From positions 186,001-250,000 of the forward strand of contig JANFNE010000057.1 in NCBI GenBank assembly GCA_024867545.1: a stretch of 64,000 bases of DNA, given 5' to 3'. Numbering within the stretch: position 1 is the stretch's first letter; each line of letters starts with the position of its first letter. Of this stretch, positions 10,340 to 20,178 are shown piece after piece. A model generated the notes under the pieces. That model saw only the letters and a program-made list of their open reading frames with translations. It made no database searches and had not been told where the DNA came from. The position numbers were made by a program, and so were the translations under genes. The DNA is from Phytopythium helicoides. Lineage: Eukaryota > Oomycota > Peronosporomycetes > Pythiales > Pythiaceae.

Positions 10340-12037
10340 TTAGCAGCCCGAGCCACCAGCGATCACGAGGCACGAGGTGCTGTCGAAGATCGCCATGACG
10401 TTGGTCATCACTGACCACACAAAGGCAAAGAGGAGAACCACGATGGTGATGTTGCCCATGAGCTTGCTGGAACCTCCAGTTCGGTAAAGCTCTTGGGTGG
10501 CTTTCTTCTGCGGCGGAAGGAGGAACAGGAACACCCACGAAAAGAACGTCATCGCGTACATGATAATCACCGTCCACGTGATATCCGTGCGAACCGAGTG
10601 GTCATCGATCTTGATGCGGTCGTTGGTGATGTTGAAAGGCTGGTCCATGACGAGCGTCAGCGCCGTTGCGAATGGAGATGCCACGTTGTGTGTCGTCGTC
10701 AGAATACCGTACACAGCAGCTTCATTGCCCTGACCAGCGAGCTCAACGCACACAAAAGTCGCAATCATCCAGCCCACACCGTACGGAAGTTTGACTGCAA
10801 TTGGCGGTCCGAGCCAGAACCACTGGCTGCGGAAGACATCCCAGACCGTGATCATCGTCGTCGCGCAGTCCACAACCGACACGACAAAACCCGTAAAGAC
10901 GATCATCCAGCGCCAGTTCCACTGGAGGCCCCAGCGCGACGTAATGGCGATGCCAGTAAGATACATGACGTTACCCAGAATGTCGGAGAGTGTGCTGTTA
11001 AGCGGCGTGACTCCGACCATGTACGACGCCACGGGTGAACTGGCAGTGTAGGTGATGCCAGAAAAAATGTTGGCAAGAAGAACATACCAGATTACCTGGT
11101 ACATAGCTCGATTGCACATGAGCTCATGGAGGGTCTTCATGTACTCGCCAAAGTTTGCGCGCACAGTCTTCTCCTCCTTGATGTAGAACCACGTCATCGG
11201 GATTGCCGGAGCCGTCAACACCGCCATGATGATCATCACTTGCGGGAATGTCAGTGAGAAATCAAAATCGCCACCATACTCCTTGCCATTGAAGCAGAAT
11301 CCCGAAATCAGCTCGCCGAAGATCACAAGTACTGTACGGACGATGTAGATCATGGACTGGGTTTTGCCACGGCGGTGCTCCGGCTCACGCTGAGCAAAGT
11401 CAACGACAATACTATCGGCACAGACATCTGACATGATGTAGCCGAAAGCCGCGAAGAACATGAGGATAGTGTACTTGCCAGCCTGAGAGGCAGCATCCGA
11501 GTTGATCCGAGCCTCGATCTCAGGAGTGTACTCGGCTTCAGTAAGGTCTCGGTCATCAGGGTTCTCGAAGTACGGGTAGCCCTGCGGCATGCAAGCCATG
11601 ACGATGAGCATAATCTCACAGATTGTCCATCCGATGACCATCCACGGGCGACGACGGTAGCCAAATATCGGGACGCAGTCGGATAGAATGCCGTAGAACG
11701 CCTTGAAACTCCACGGCAGCACGACGAGCGTTGAAGCAGCCGTGACAGTCGATCCCGATGCGTTGAAGTAGTACTGGAGCAGCGGGTAGATGGTTGCAGG
11801 CAGCAGACCGTAGTTGAGACCGACAGCGGCGTACTGGAAGAGCAGGCCCAGGCTGTCTCGGCTGGTCAACACGGGGATCTCTCCCGGGCGGAGGGCTCCT
11901 CCTTCGTATTCGTTGGGGATTCCGTCTGGCGTCTTGACGCCTACGTAGCTGCCGTCCTCGATGTTCTTGGCTCGGGACGTGCCACTCATAAACGAAAGCC
12001 GCGGGTTGATGTCGAGCTTGGGCTGGAGCGCCGCCAT
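10340..12037 (-). CDS. Folate-biopterin transporter family protein (FBT-2)
   Basis: 565-aa inverted paralogue of FBT-1 (paired coordinates sum to 16444 over the main body). It has the same MFS topology, the same SDCxPIxGYRRRP loop and an identical hydrophobic C-terminus ending in GGSGC. ATG 12037 gives an N-terminus colinear with FBT-1, five residues shorter. The 3' end converges with the HAD-like gene about 200 bases away. Function as a folate, pterin or related metabolite carrier is known for the family only. Nucleotide identity to FBT-1 is patchy, which suggests gene conversion after an older duplication. Confidence 0.88.
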   Translation of the reverse strand: MAALQPKLDINPRLSFMSGTSRAKNIEDGSYVGVKTPDGIPNEYEGGALRPGEIPVLTSRDSLGLLFQYAAVGLNYGLLPATIYPLLQYYFNASGSTVTAASTLVVLPWSFKAFYGILSDCVPIFGYRRRPWMVIGWTICEIMLIVMACMPQGYPYFENPDDRDLTEAEYTPEIEARINSDAASQAGKYTILMFFAAFGYIMSDVCADSIVVDFAQREPEHRRGKTQSMIYIVRTVLVIFGELISGFCFNGKEYGGDFDFSLTFPQVMIIMAVLTAPAIPMTWFYIKEEKTVRANFGEYMKTLHELMCNRAMYQVIWYVLLANIFSGITYTASSPVASYMVGVTPLNSTLSDILGNVMYLTGIAITSRWGLQWNWRWMIVFTGFVVSVVDCATTMITVWDVFRSQWFWLGPPIAVKLPYGVGWMIATFVCVELAGQGNEAAVYGILTTTHNVASPFATALTLVMDQPFNITNDRIKIDDHSVRTDITWTVIIMYAMTFFSWVFLFLLPPQKKATQELYRTGGSSKLMGNITIVVLLFAFVWSVMTNVMAIFDSTSCLVIAGGSGC

Positions 12038-12737
12038 GGTACTCAGGGCTGAAGAAGACGGCCGGGGAGGGGATGGCTTGAGTGACTCGCAGGAAATCCG
12101 TGAATGAGCAACAAGCTCGAGTGCATCCGGGCCTGCCACTCGGAGCAGGAAGCTGGAGGCTGCTGCAAGCGCTCCTGTTCCCTCGGCCATAGCAAGTGCA
12201 GCCCACTCATGCTACATCCGGGGCTTCTTGTCGCCGTTCCCGAGCAACTCGGCCTCTCTCTCTCTCTTCAGGATGGGAGTGAACCGTCCACTGTCGCTGC
12301 AGACCGCTTCAACCACGTTCATGCCGCCGATTCAACTGCGGAGAGCGTGCAGTGCCACTCTCGCTCCGTGACGCGCCACTAGCTGGTCTCGTGCATGCCA
12401 ATCGTATCCTGCCGCTGCAACATGACGCGCCGTGGCTCGCCACGCTGAGCGCGTCCAGCCCTGCTGAGTGTACAAGTCTCGTATTAAAGCCCACGCCCTT
12501 GACACGCATGGATCAGCGTATCCTGATGAGTGTCATGTGCGTCGCTTCAAGATCGTCCCAGCCGCGTCCACGGCCGCGTCGTCAGGCGACCAAGCGGGCG
12601 ATTGGACGCGTCTCGAGGCTCCTCCGTCGTCCACCCACCAGCCCACTCCCTTCCTCAGTCATTCTCAACGCTCTCTGGCGGTTCATTTCCGAGTTTACTC
12701 TCAATAAATACAAAGCTCTCTCTCTCTCTCTCTCTCT
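12038..12737. other. Intergenic, no gene recognised
   Basis: About 700 bases between the FBT-2 start and the homeobox gene 3' end. It contains short CT tracts near 12250-12270 and 12716-12738, the latter just beyond the homeobox stop codon. No coding signal seen. Confidence 0.35.
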
Positions 12738-12738
12738 T
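12716..12738. repeat. CT dinucleotide repeat in 3' flank of homeobox gene
   Basis: Uninterrupted CT run directly next to the stop codon of the minus-strand homeobox gene, so it would be transcribed as a GA repeat in the 3' UTR. Confidence 0.75.
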
Positions 12739-13598
12739 CAGCGCACGCGCTGGTACGCCGGCTGCTGGTGGAGTCCGAGCAGCGAGCTGGCGGCAAGCAG
12801 CTCGCTCTCTCGGAAGCGCGCGCCGTCCAGCTCGTCGTCGGCGGCCCTGGCCATGTGCCTGTCGGCCAGCGCGACGCGCAGGGCCTTGCCCGTGCGTCTC
12901 TTCTTGGCGGGCCGGTCCGCGTCCGCGTCGCTGTCCGTGGCGTCGTCGTCGCGCATGGGCGACCCTGGCGGGCTGTCATTCAGCATGGCCGAGGCCACGA
13001 GCTGCTGGAGGTTGGGCGGGACCTCCAGCTTGGCGCCGCGCGGGCCTCCGCGGCCCGTGGACAAAAAGTTCTTGACCTCGACGCCCGACTGGCGCAGCAC
13101 GGGCTGCCAGAGGCGCTTGCGCGCGTTCGTGAACCAGTTCGAGAGCTGCTTGACCTCGATGCCGGCCTCGCTGGCCAGCTCCTCCTTCTCCTCCTCGCTC
13201 GGGTACGGGTGCGCGAAGTGCTCGGGCGAGAACATCCACGCCTTGAGCACGCTCTTGGCCTCGGGCTGCAACGTGCCGCGCCGCGTGCCCTTCTTGCGGC
13301 GGCCGCTGGCTGCGGACGCAGCGGTGGACGCTGTGGACGCGGCTGTGGACGCTGTGGACGCCGCGTCCGCGGGTGGGGACAGCGAGTTGAAGAGCGCGGA
13401 CGGCGCCGGCAGCAGCCGCTCGCGCGGCTTGGACGCGCCCAGCACGGCCAGCGTGAGCCCCGGCAGCTTGAGCAGCGAGGGCGACGACACGGGCGGCGGG
13501 CTGCGGCGGCCCGTCATGACGGGCGACGCCATGGCCGCGTCCTCGAGCGCGGCCGCGTGAACGTCCACGTGCGGCCGCGGACGGTCCTCAGTCGACAT
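12738..13598 (-). CDS. TALE-class homeodomain protein
   Basis: 286 aa from ATG 13598. The homeodomain spans about residues 115-180: a Lys/Arg start, then the three-residue loop extension with Pro-Tyr-Pro between helices 1 and 2, and recognition helix NWFTNARKR, which contains the WFxN signature of TALE homeodomains. An Ala/Ser/Thr repeat precedes it (about 95-112). After it come an acidic SPMRDDD stretch and a basic KKRR, a likely nuclear signal. It should bind DNA in the nucleus as a transcription factor; partners are unknown. A longer frame reaches an ATG-less region at 13736, but the first ATG in good context is 13598. Very GC-rich. Confidence 0.85.
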   Translation of the reverse strand: MSTEDRPRPHVDVHAAALEDAAMASPVMTGRRSPPPVSSPSLLKLPGLTLAVLGASKPRERLLPAPSALFNSLSPPADAASTASTAASTASTAASAASGRRKKGTRRGTLQPEAKSVLKAWMFSPEHFAHPYPSEEEKEELASEAGIEVKQLSNWFTNARKRLWQPVLRQSGVEVKNFLSTGRGGPRGAKLEVPPNLQQLVASAMLNDSPPGSPMRDDDATDSDADADRPAKKRRTGKALRVALADRHMARAADDELDGARFRESELLAASSLLGLHQQPAYQRVR

Positions 13599-16500
13599 CC
13601 GCGCGGACGAGTGTGGACGTGTGGACGAGCGGCTGGATCGGCGGATCGGCGGACGCGACTTGACCCGGGTCACCCGCAAACAAGGTTGCGGGTTGTGGCC
13701 GGGACGGGGCGAAAGCGGAAGTGATGCGGCTCCCAAGCCGCTCGCCCTGGATAAGTTACGGTTTGGGGCAATGACGTGCCGCCGGCCGCTGTCGTCGCCA
13801 TGTTTCGCGCGGCCGGCTGGCTGAGGCCGAGAGGGCCGCCGGTCCGGTCCGGACGGCCGGCCGCGCGTCCGTCCGGCCGTCCGCGCGGCTCGTGGGATCC
13901 AGCGCGGCGCGAGCGGACGATTGGATTTTTCGACATCTTTTCGTGGGCCTCGCTAACGGACGCCCGCCTCTTGGCGTTTGTATGCCCCGCGACGGCACGA
14001 GAGTCGCCCAATCGTGATGGTTATCAACCCCGCCGCAAATCAAAGATCGTGCGATACACGCCCCGTACTGTAGATTGCGCGAGCGAGCGAGTGGGTTGCC
14101 GCTCCGGCGTTTTTTCTCCCTTCCTCGCGCGGCTTCTTCCTCTTCCGGGCGAGATTGATTCGCTACGGTAGAGCGTACTGTAGACGGCGGACGCGCGGCG
14201 GCGCCACATATCCGCCGCAGCGTCTGGTGGATGACTAGCATGGAGCGGCTGGCGTGCGCTAGGAATGCACATCGAGCAGGATATGGAGGCGCGGACGCTG
14301 CGAGATGCAGGAAGCCGTGCAGATCAATCGGAAGGCGAGGAAGAGGAAGAGGAGGAGCTCGTGGCGTCGTCGTCGTTGATTTGCTTGAGACACGAGCGGG
14401 TGACACGCATGGGGGCGGAGCGTCGCAGCCTTTCAAGATCGAACGCGAACTGACAGACGCGTGGCAAGCGTCGCGGCCCGCCGCCGCTTGACGCCAGTCG
14501 CCCCGCAGGCTCGTGTGGGGCGGTTGAAGTTGGCGAGCCAAGCGCATCAAAAAAACAACAACCGCCGAGAGCTCCAGCGGTCGCGCGTGATGCGTTTCAA
14601 AAAAGGCGTCGTTGATGCGCATCGCGGGCGGTTTTGCAACTCAGAGAGCTTGCTGCCAGACGGACGCCACGCCCCTTGACACCTCCAGCGAGGCTTGCGA
14701 GAACGCGAGAGGAGCTGCGTGTAGCTAGTGAGCTGGCTGCGTGCATGCAGCAGCGCCATGGGAGAACGAGCAGCGGAGAGCAGTGGAGGAGCGCCGCTTG
14801 GAGGCGACAGGGGAGCGCGGGCGGGTGTGTACCTAGGTATCGGACGCTGCTGAACCTTGAACTTGGGGCTGTCGCACCCCATCCGTCCGGTTAAGTGCGG
14901 ACGTAGTGACGTGTTGTAAAATGACAAAAGAGGAGCAAATGCATCTATTCATAGGATCCGAAAATGTCAACAAGGCGACAGTGTCATCTCGAGTTTGCTC
15001 TCGTCAAGTTGAGGCGGGAGCGGCAGCCGACGGAGCAGCAAACGAGAGTGCAGGTTGTTGTCCTCGTTGTGCGCTTCGACTTGGCCCATGTGATGCCCTA
15101 CATAGCAGCGTGACACTAGATCAACACGACGAGCGCATTCCACATGTCGTGCCGCATGCTCGAGAGTTGAAAGCCGGATGACCATGTTCATGTGGTGCCA
15201 CCATCTGGGGGCCAGACGACATTAAAAATTGGCTGGATATCGTAGCTGGCTCGGTTTTTGGAATTGGATGACGCTTTCGTCGCGCTGAAGCGAGAACTGC
15301 CTGCCTCGTCCGCTGCCATCGCGGACTCGCGCTTCCCTTCTGGGCGATGATGACCTGCCTTTATCGGCAGTCAGTGTCGACAACGACACAGCAACAAAAA
15401 AGCTCCAGCTCGCTGGTCATCTAGCAGATCGGGTCTAGTAATCTCGTCTTTTCCAAATCTCACCTTTGCTGTTGAACCTCTGCCCGCCGTAGAATATTCC
15501 TGTTGTCATGTAGGCTGTCGACAACCGCAATACGTGTTCACTATTGTTATGAAAGAACCGTGGACATGGATCTTGGAGCCGGAGCAATATACCGAACCCA
15601 GTTGGCGCAACTCGAGTGCGCTCGAAGAAACTAGCTATGTTGCATTGCAGTTTAGTCCAGGTGTGTTCGCATCAGAACTTGGCATTGACACTGAATGTTC
15701 GCATGTTGAGCTGAGAGCGTTCATATTGGGGAAGCGCAGTAAGCGGAGCCTTCTTGATGAAGCAATTGTCCATTCACCTTGGCGCAACCATCACACTGCC
15801 TGCATTGCATTGATACTGTTCGTTGGAGCGGATCGCTCAGACGAGCTCCTGTTGTAAGACCAGGTATCATCAGAGCTGCCGTCAGCTCTCTCCGTCGGGC
15901 TACATTGATGGCATCGAGTTGTGTTTGAGCTCAGGTTGAGGGCGTCAGGAGAAAACTGGCTGCGAAAACGATTTGAAGCCCAATCTCTCTCGTCGTGCGA
16001 GCAGTGGTGGCGAGACGAACCGGCTCCAGAAGTCAGTGGTGTTTTACAACCCGCCGACGATCCAGTAGTTCGACTGCAATAGGTGGCAGAGTCTTTGTCG
16101 TTCCGGCCTCTCTTTCTCTCCAGGCGTGACTGACATCGTGCTGGACGGCTCTAAAGGAACGACTTGGCTCTGGAAGCTGTTGCTGTAACACGGCTCATGT
16201 GTTGTACAGGGACGTGCTAACGGTGGCGCTCCCTTCAAGGAGTCCTCAAGTGGCCTCAAGTGGCGCGAGATGGTACAGTATCTGCATCTAATCAGTAGAG
16301 GCTACTGCTTTATTACACATCGTAGCGTAGCGTCAAGTGACAGACTGCGTCCGTGAGCCCACGGTAGCGTGGCCTTGCAGCTCGGGATCCTGACGCTCTC
16401 GCTTCATTACGATTGGTGTCTAGAGACAAAGAGCACTCCCTCCAGTCTACAAACCCGTTGCACATTGATTGGTGCTCGGGTGGCCACAGCAGCCTCCACG

Positions 16501-16804
16501 AGCGCCAACCACTGGGCAACTCCTTGAAGCTGTTCACTGCAAGCGCGGATGAGGTGACGCTGCTCCGTCACAGGCTCCGCGTTAAACACTTCGTCACCTA
16601 CCGTAGCTCCCCCTCTATCTCCGCCTCCGTCCAAGCTCGTCGATTGGACGGTCCTCACTCGCCAAAACCGGACCGCAACTCCTCTCCCCCTGCAAGTCAA
16701 TCATACTCCCGCTTTGTCAAACTTCCTGCCAGCCCCAAACACCCACCAACCCCCGGGACCATGGTCCGCAGCCGCACTCCCCGATCATCCGCAGCGTCCG
16801 CAGC
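13599..16804. other. Long intergenic region, no convincing gene
   Basis: About 3.2 kb between the divergent homeobox and DLST genes. The left part (13.6-14.9 kb) is very GC-rich, and its long open frames on both strands (for example minus 13756-14622) are Arg/Pro/Ser-rich and probably composition artefacts. The right part (15-16.7 kb) is lower in GC. One small open frame at 15534-15857 is listed separately. It should hold both promoters. Confidence 0.4.
15534..15857 (+). CDS. Small hypothetical open frame, doubtful
   Basis: An open frame of 107 codons whose first in-frame ATG is at 15549. The composition is protein-like, with Trp, Glu and Tyr in the first half and a hydrophobic segment near the end. 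It matches no family I know, has no paralogue in the window and no visible splice partners. It could be a small gene, a remnant or chance. Confidence 0.15.
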   Translation: MFTIVMKEPWTWILEPEQYTEPSWRNSSALEETSYVALQFSPGVFASELGIDTECSHVELRAFILGKRSKRSLLDEAIVHSPWRNHHTACIALILFVGADRSDELLL

Positions 16805-18421
16805 ATGAGCTCCGCCGGCCGCTCGCTCCTGCGGCTCGCGGCCAAGGCGGCCGCCGTCCGCGCGGCCCGCGCGGCTCCGTCCGCAGCGCTTCACCTGTCG
16901 TCCGCCGGCGTCCGCGCTCCGTCCACAGCCATCCGCCGGGCTGCGGCCGCGCGTCCGGCGCTGCGTGTGGCGTCCGCGCGCGCCATGTCGACGGCCACCG
17001 AGGTGCCCGTGCCGTCCATGGGCGACTCCATCTCCGAGGGCACCGTGGTCGAGTGGCTCAAGCAGCCGGGCGACGCCGTGGCCGTGGACGACGTGGTCGT
17101 CGTGCTCGAGACGGACAAGGTCAGCGTGGACGTGCGCTCGCCCGTGGCCGGCACGCTGGCCGCGCAGCTCGCCACCATCGACGCCAACGTCCTGGTCGGC
17201 GCGCCGCTCTTCCAGGTGGCCGAGGGTGCGGCCGCAGCAGTTTCGGAGCCGGCGGCCGCGTCCGCGCCGGCGTCCGCACCGTCCGCACCTGCGGCCGCAG
17301 CGTCCACAGCTGCGGCTGAGGTCGTCCCCGTGCCGTCCATGGGCGACTCCATCTCGGAGGGCACGATCGTGAGCTGGACCAAGCACGAGGGAGACTTCGT
17401 GAACGCCGACGATGTCGTCGTGGTCATCGAGACGGACAAGGTCAGCGTGGACGTGCGCTCGCCCAAGGCCGGCGTCATCATCAAGGCCCTGGCCAATGTG
17501 GACGACGTGGTCGAGATCGGCGCCCCGCTCTTCCAGCTGCAGCCCGGTGAGGCTCCTGCCGCTGCCAAGGCCCCTACAGCTGCTCCTGCTGCTGCTCCTG
17601 CTGCTCCTAAGCCGGAGGCTGCTGCTCCTGCTGCTGCTGCTCCCAAGGTCGAAGCCCCCAAGGCCCAGACTGCTGCTCCGGTGGCTGGAGCCACGCCACT
17701 GTTCGCGTCGCCGTCGCGGGAGACGCACAGGGAGAAGATGAGCCGCATGCGTCTGCGCACGGCCGAGCGACTCAAGGAGTCGCAGAACACGGCGGCCAGC
17801 CTCACGACGTTCCAGGAGGTCGACATGACCAACCTCATGGCGCTGCGCAAGCAGTACAAGGACGCCTTCGAGGCCAAGCACGGCGTCAAGCTCGGCTTCA
17901 TGTCGGCCTTCGTCAAGGCTAGTGCCTCGGCGCTGCTTGAGGTGCCGGGTGTCAACGCCATGATCGACGACGAGCACCAGGAGATTGTCTACCGCGACTT
18001 CGTTGACATGAGCGTGGCCGTGTCGACGCCCAAGGGCCTTGTGACCCCCGTTATCAAGAACACCGAGTCGCTCAGCTTTGCCGAGATCGAGAAGAACCTG
18101 AGCGAGCTCGCCGAGAAGGCTCGCGCTGGCAAGCTCACGCTTGAGGAGATGACGGGGGGCAACTTCACCATCTCGAACGGTGGTGTCTTTGGCTCGCTCA
18201 TGGGTACACCTATCATCAACCTGCCGCAGTCGGGCATCCTCGGCATGCACGCGACCAAGATGCGCCCCGTCGTGCACGAGGGCAAGGTGGTGGCTCGCCC
18301 CATGATGTACCTCGCGCTGACCTACGACCACCGTTTGATCGACGGCCGGGAGGCGGTCACATGCCTCAAGTCGATCGCCGACAAGATCGAGAGTCCGGAG
18401 CGCCTTCTGCTCGACCTGTAG
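16805..18421 (+). CDS. DLST: Dihydrolipoamide succinyltransferase (2-oxoglutarate dehydrogenase E2)
   Basis: 538 aa, single exon. Residues 1-60 are Ala/Arg-rich with no acids, a mitochondrial targeting peptide. Two lipoyl domains follow, about 63-138 and 172-247, each with the lipoylation motif [12 protein letters not shown] (modified Lys near 103 and 211). After an Ala/Pro linker the catalytic acetyltransferase-type domain runs from about 300 to 538, with the active-site motif DHRLIDGR near 508. No peripheral-subunit-binding domain is visible between the lipoyl and catalytic parts, as in other eukaryotic E2o. It transfers succinyl groups from lipoate to CoA in the citric acid cycle. Two lipoyl domains are unusual, since animal and bacterial E2o have one. 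Confidence 0.95.
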   Translation: MSSAGRSLLRLAAKAAAVRAARAAPSAALHLSSAGVRAPSTAIRRAAAARPALRVASARAMSTATEVPVPSMGDSISEGTVVEWLKQPGDAVAVDDVVVVLETDKVSVDVRSPVAGTLAAQLATIDANVLVGAPLFQVAEGAAAAVSEPAAASAPASAPSAPAAAASTAAAEVVPVPSMGDSISEGTIVSWTKHEGDFVNADDVVVVIETDKVSVDVRSPKAGVIIKALANVDDVVEIGAPLFQLQPGEAPAAAKAPTAAPAAAPAAPKPEAAAPAAAAPKVEAPKAQTAAPVAGATPLFASPSRETHREKMSRMRLRTAERLKESQNTAASLTTFQEVDMTNLMALRKQYKDAFEAKHGVKLGFMSAFVKASASALLEVPGVNAMIDDEHQEIVYRDFVDMSVAVSTPKGLVTPVIKNTESLSFAEIEKNLSELAEKARAGKLTLEEMTGGNFTISNGGVFGSLMGTPIINLPQSGILGMHATKMRPVVHEGKVVARPMMYLALTYDHRLIDGREAVTCLKSIADKIESPERLLLDL

Positions 18422-18871
18422 ATATGTCGAGCGTGTAAGCGAGCGAGGAAAGTGAGGTTGTGGAGTGGAAGCGCATGTGCAATTTGACCACTTGGTGAGT
18501 CCTGCGTGTTCCTATGATGAGGCTGATAAGTCGCAAATAATGTCCACGATTTCCAACCTGACTTCGTTGTAGTCCTCACTCGAGGCAAATTCAAACACTA
18601 CCATACTTGTATGCAGTTGCGTCACTAGAAACGCCTTTCCTTCTTGCTGATCAGTGACGAAGTCTTGGGCTATACGGCGTGCAAGAACATGGGCTCAACC
18701 ACACCTTTCATCGCAAACTCATCGGGGCATATGAAAGTTGTGATTATGGACAGCGTACTGAAGTCAGCGCGGATGATCAAGGTATCCGAAGCTGATTACG
18801 AAGCGGAAAAGCATATAGTCAGCATAGTCTCCGAGGTCTATAACTTTTCCAAGAACAACCAAGCTTTTGTC
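18422..18871. other. DLST 3' flank and unknown 5' part of a chimeric open frame
   Basis: About 450 bases with no recognised gene. From ATG 18689 an open frame begins that continues without a break into the duplicated XPD end (see the next entry). Its first 60-65 codons resemble nothing I know. Confidence 0.3.
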
Positions 18872-19435
18872 GCCATGTTCCTCTCGATTGCGCGAGGAAA
18901 AGTGGCTGAAGGTATTGATTTCGACCGTCACTACGGCCGCTGCGTGCTGCTGTTCGGAATTCCATTCCAGTATACGCTGTCGCACACGCTGCGTGCGCGT
19001 CTGGAATACTTGCGATACACGCACCAGATCCGTGAGGGCGACTTTTTGACGTTTGATGCGCTTCGCCAAGCTGCGCAGTGTGCTGGTCGCGTCCTGCGAA
19101 GCAAGACGGACTACGGGCTCGTCGTGTTCGCGGACTCACGCTACAACCGAGTGGACAAGCGATCCAAGCTCCCGCCATGGATTACACAATTTCTTGTTGA
19201 CTCGCACTTGAATCTGTCAGTGGATATGGCCGTGTTCTTGGCCAAGAAGTACCTTACTCGCATGGCGCAGCCGCCTGCCGACGAGGCTGCCGGTGTGCAG
19301 TCTATTTTACTGGACAGCGAGGGCGTTGCAAAGTGGCTTGGACAGCACGGAGGGAACAAGGCGGGCTCAAGCGAGGATGCTGATGGAGACACTACGATGG
19401 CGGTGGCACCTGGTACAATGGTTACGGCGCAGTGA
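18689..19435 (+). pseudogene. Truncated XPD C-terminus fused to unknown 5' sequence
   Basis: From about 18872 the frame is the last roughly 187 residues of XPD, including helicase motifs V and VI (the GKVAEGIDF and QCAGRVLR segments), nearly identical to the intact gene's end at 23419-23980 in inverted orientation. Upstream, 18689-18871 encodes about 61 residues unrelated to XPD, in frame, giving a 248-codon chimeric open frame. It lacks Walker A, the DEAH box and the iron-sulfur cysteines, so it cannot be a helicase. I treat it as a duplication by-product. Whether it is transcribed is unknown. Confidence 0.75.
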
Positions 19436-19690
19436 GGACGGTGAGAATCAAGGCAAAAAGACAATAGGAGCTCGAGGCTGAACGCGAAGTCATGCTTATA
19501 ATAACACCGACGTCCATGCTCCGCTAGATGGTCATCGTTGCCACTCCACAGTTGATGTGCTGCAATACGCTTATGTTGACTCTACGTCGTCCCTGGGCAT
19601 CGACATCAGTTGATTCAACTCGATCGATCGTTGAGAGTAGGATACGGCCACAAAACATCGGAACAAAGCCAACGAATTTTCCCCCGAACC
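18872..19690. repeat. Inverted duplication arm A (XPD 3' end plus flank)
   Basis: Reverse complement of 23164-23982, near-identical over the stretches compared, and indel-free between the XPD stop codons and the outer edge (coordinate sum 42854). Outside the arm the XPD similarity stops abruptly at about 18872. Toward the inside it fades near 19690. Confidence 0.9.
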
Positions 19691-19799
19691 GATTTGAACT
19701 TTTCCGCGATTTGTTTTTTGGCAATTCGTAGCAATTCTAGAACAAAGCTCATATCTAGAGGTCATCCACGTCGACATGCAGCGGCGTAATATCCTCCTA

Positions 19800-19935
19800 G
19801 TTGTCACATGCCGAATGTGAGGGGTAACCGGTTTTACAATCTCCCATATCGCGCGCGAGATTCTCTGTTCAACTGGTTCCGTTGCTGAAGCCACCGGTGC
19901 AGATGACTTCGTCTCTTTGCCTTCATGTTCATAGT
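19800..19935 (-). pseudogene. Fragment of NTPase/REase (Crinkler-type) gene N-terminus
   Basis: On the minus strand this stretch encodes a segment containing ISRAIWEIVKP, which corresponds to ISRAVWEIVKP near the N-terminus of the large copy at 34518-37521. The preceding Ala/Pro/Ser part also aligns. It lies head-to-head with the copy starting at 20179 and is more diverged from both full copies than they are from each other. It is a remnant only. Confidence 0.65.
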
Positions 19936-20178
19936 AGCTGATTTCAACAAAGAACTTCCCCACACTGGTCGCTCACCTGATGGACCTCTTTTCTATGCAA
20001 AGAAAGTTTGCCTCAAAATCATAGAATACTCCACGAAAAATGAATTGCACTATCGGATATTCTCCTTCTAGCTTTCCATACTGTCCAAGTCAGTCAGAGC
20101 GCAAAAAGCACTAAGCGAGGCACCATCTGGACGAGTTATCAGAGTAAGGTAGCGAAAGCGGGCCACACAGACGCGGAG

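Noticed and set aside
13756..14622. Minus-strand 288-codon open frame in the GC-rich spacer
   Set aside because: Arg/Pro/Ser-rich, no motif, and competing long open frames on both strands point to base composition.
16697..18331. Long minus-strand open frame opposite DLST (544 codons)
   Set aside because: His/Arg/Gly-rich shadow of the GC-rich DLST gene; no family signal.
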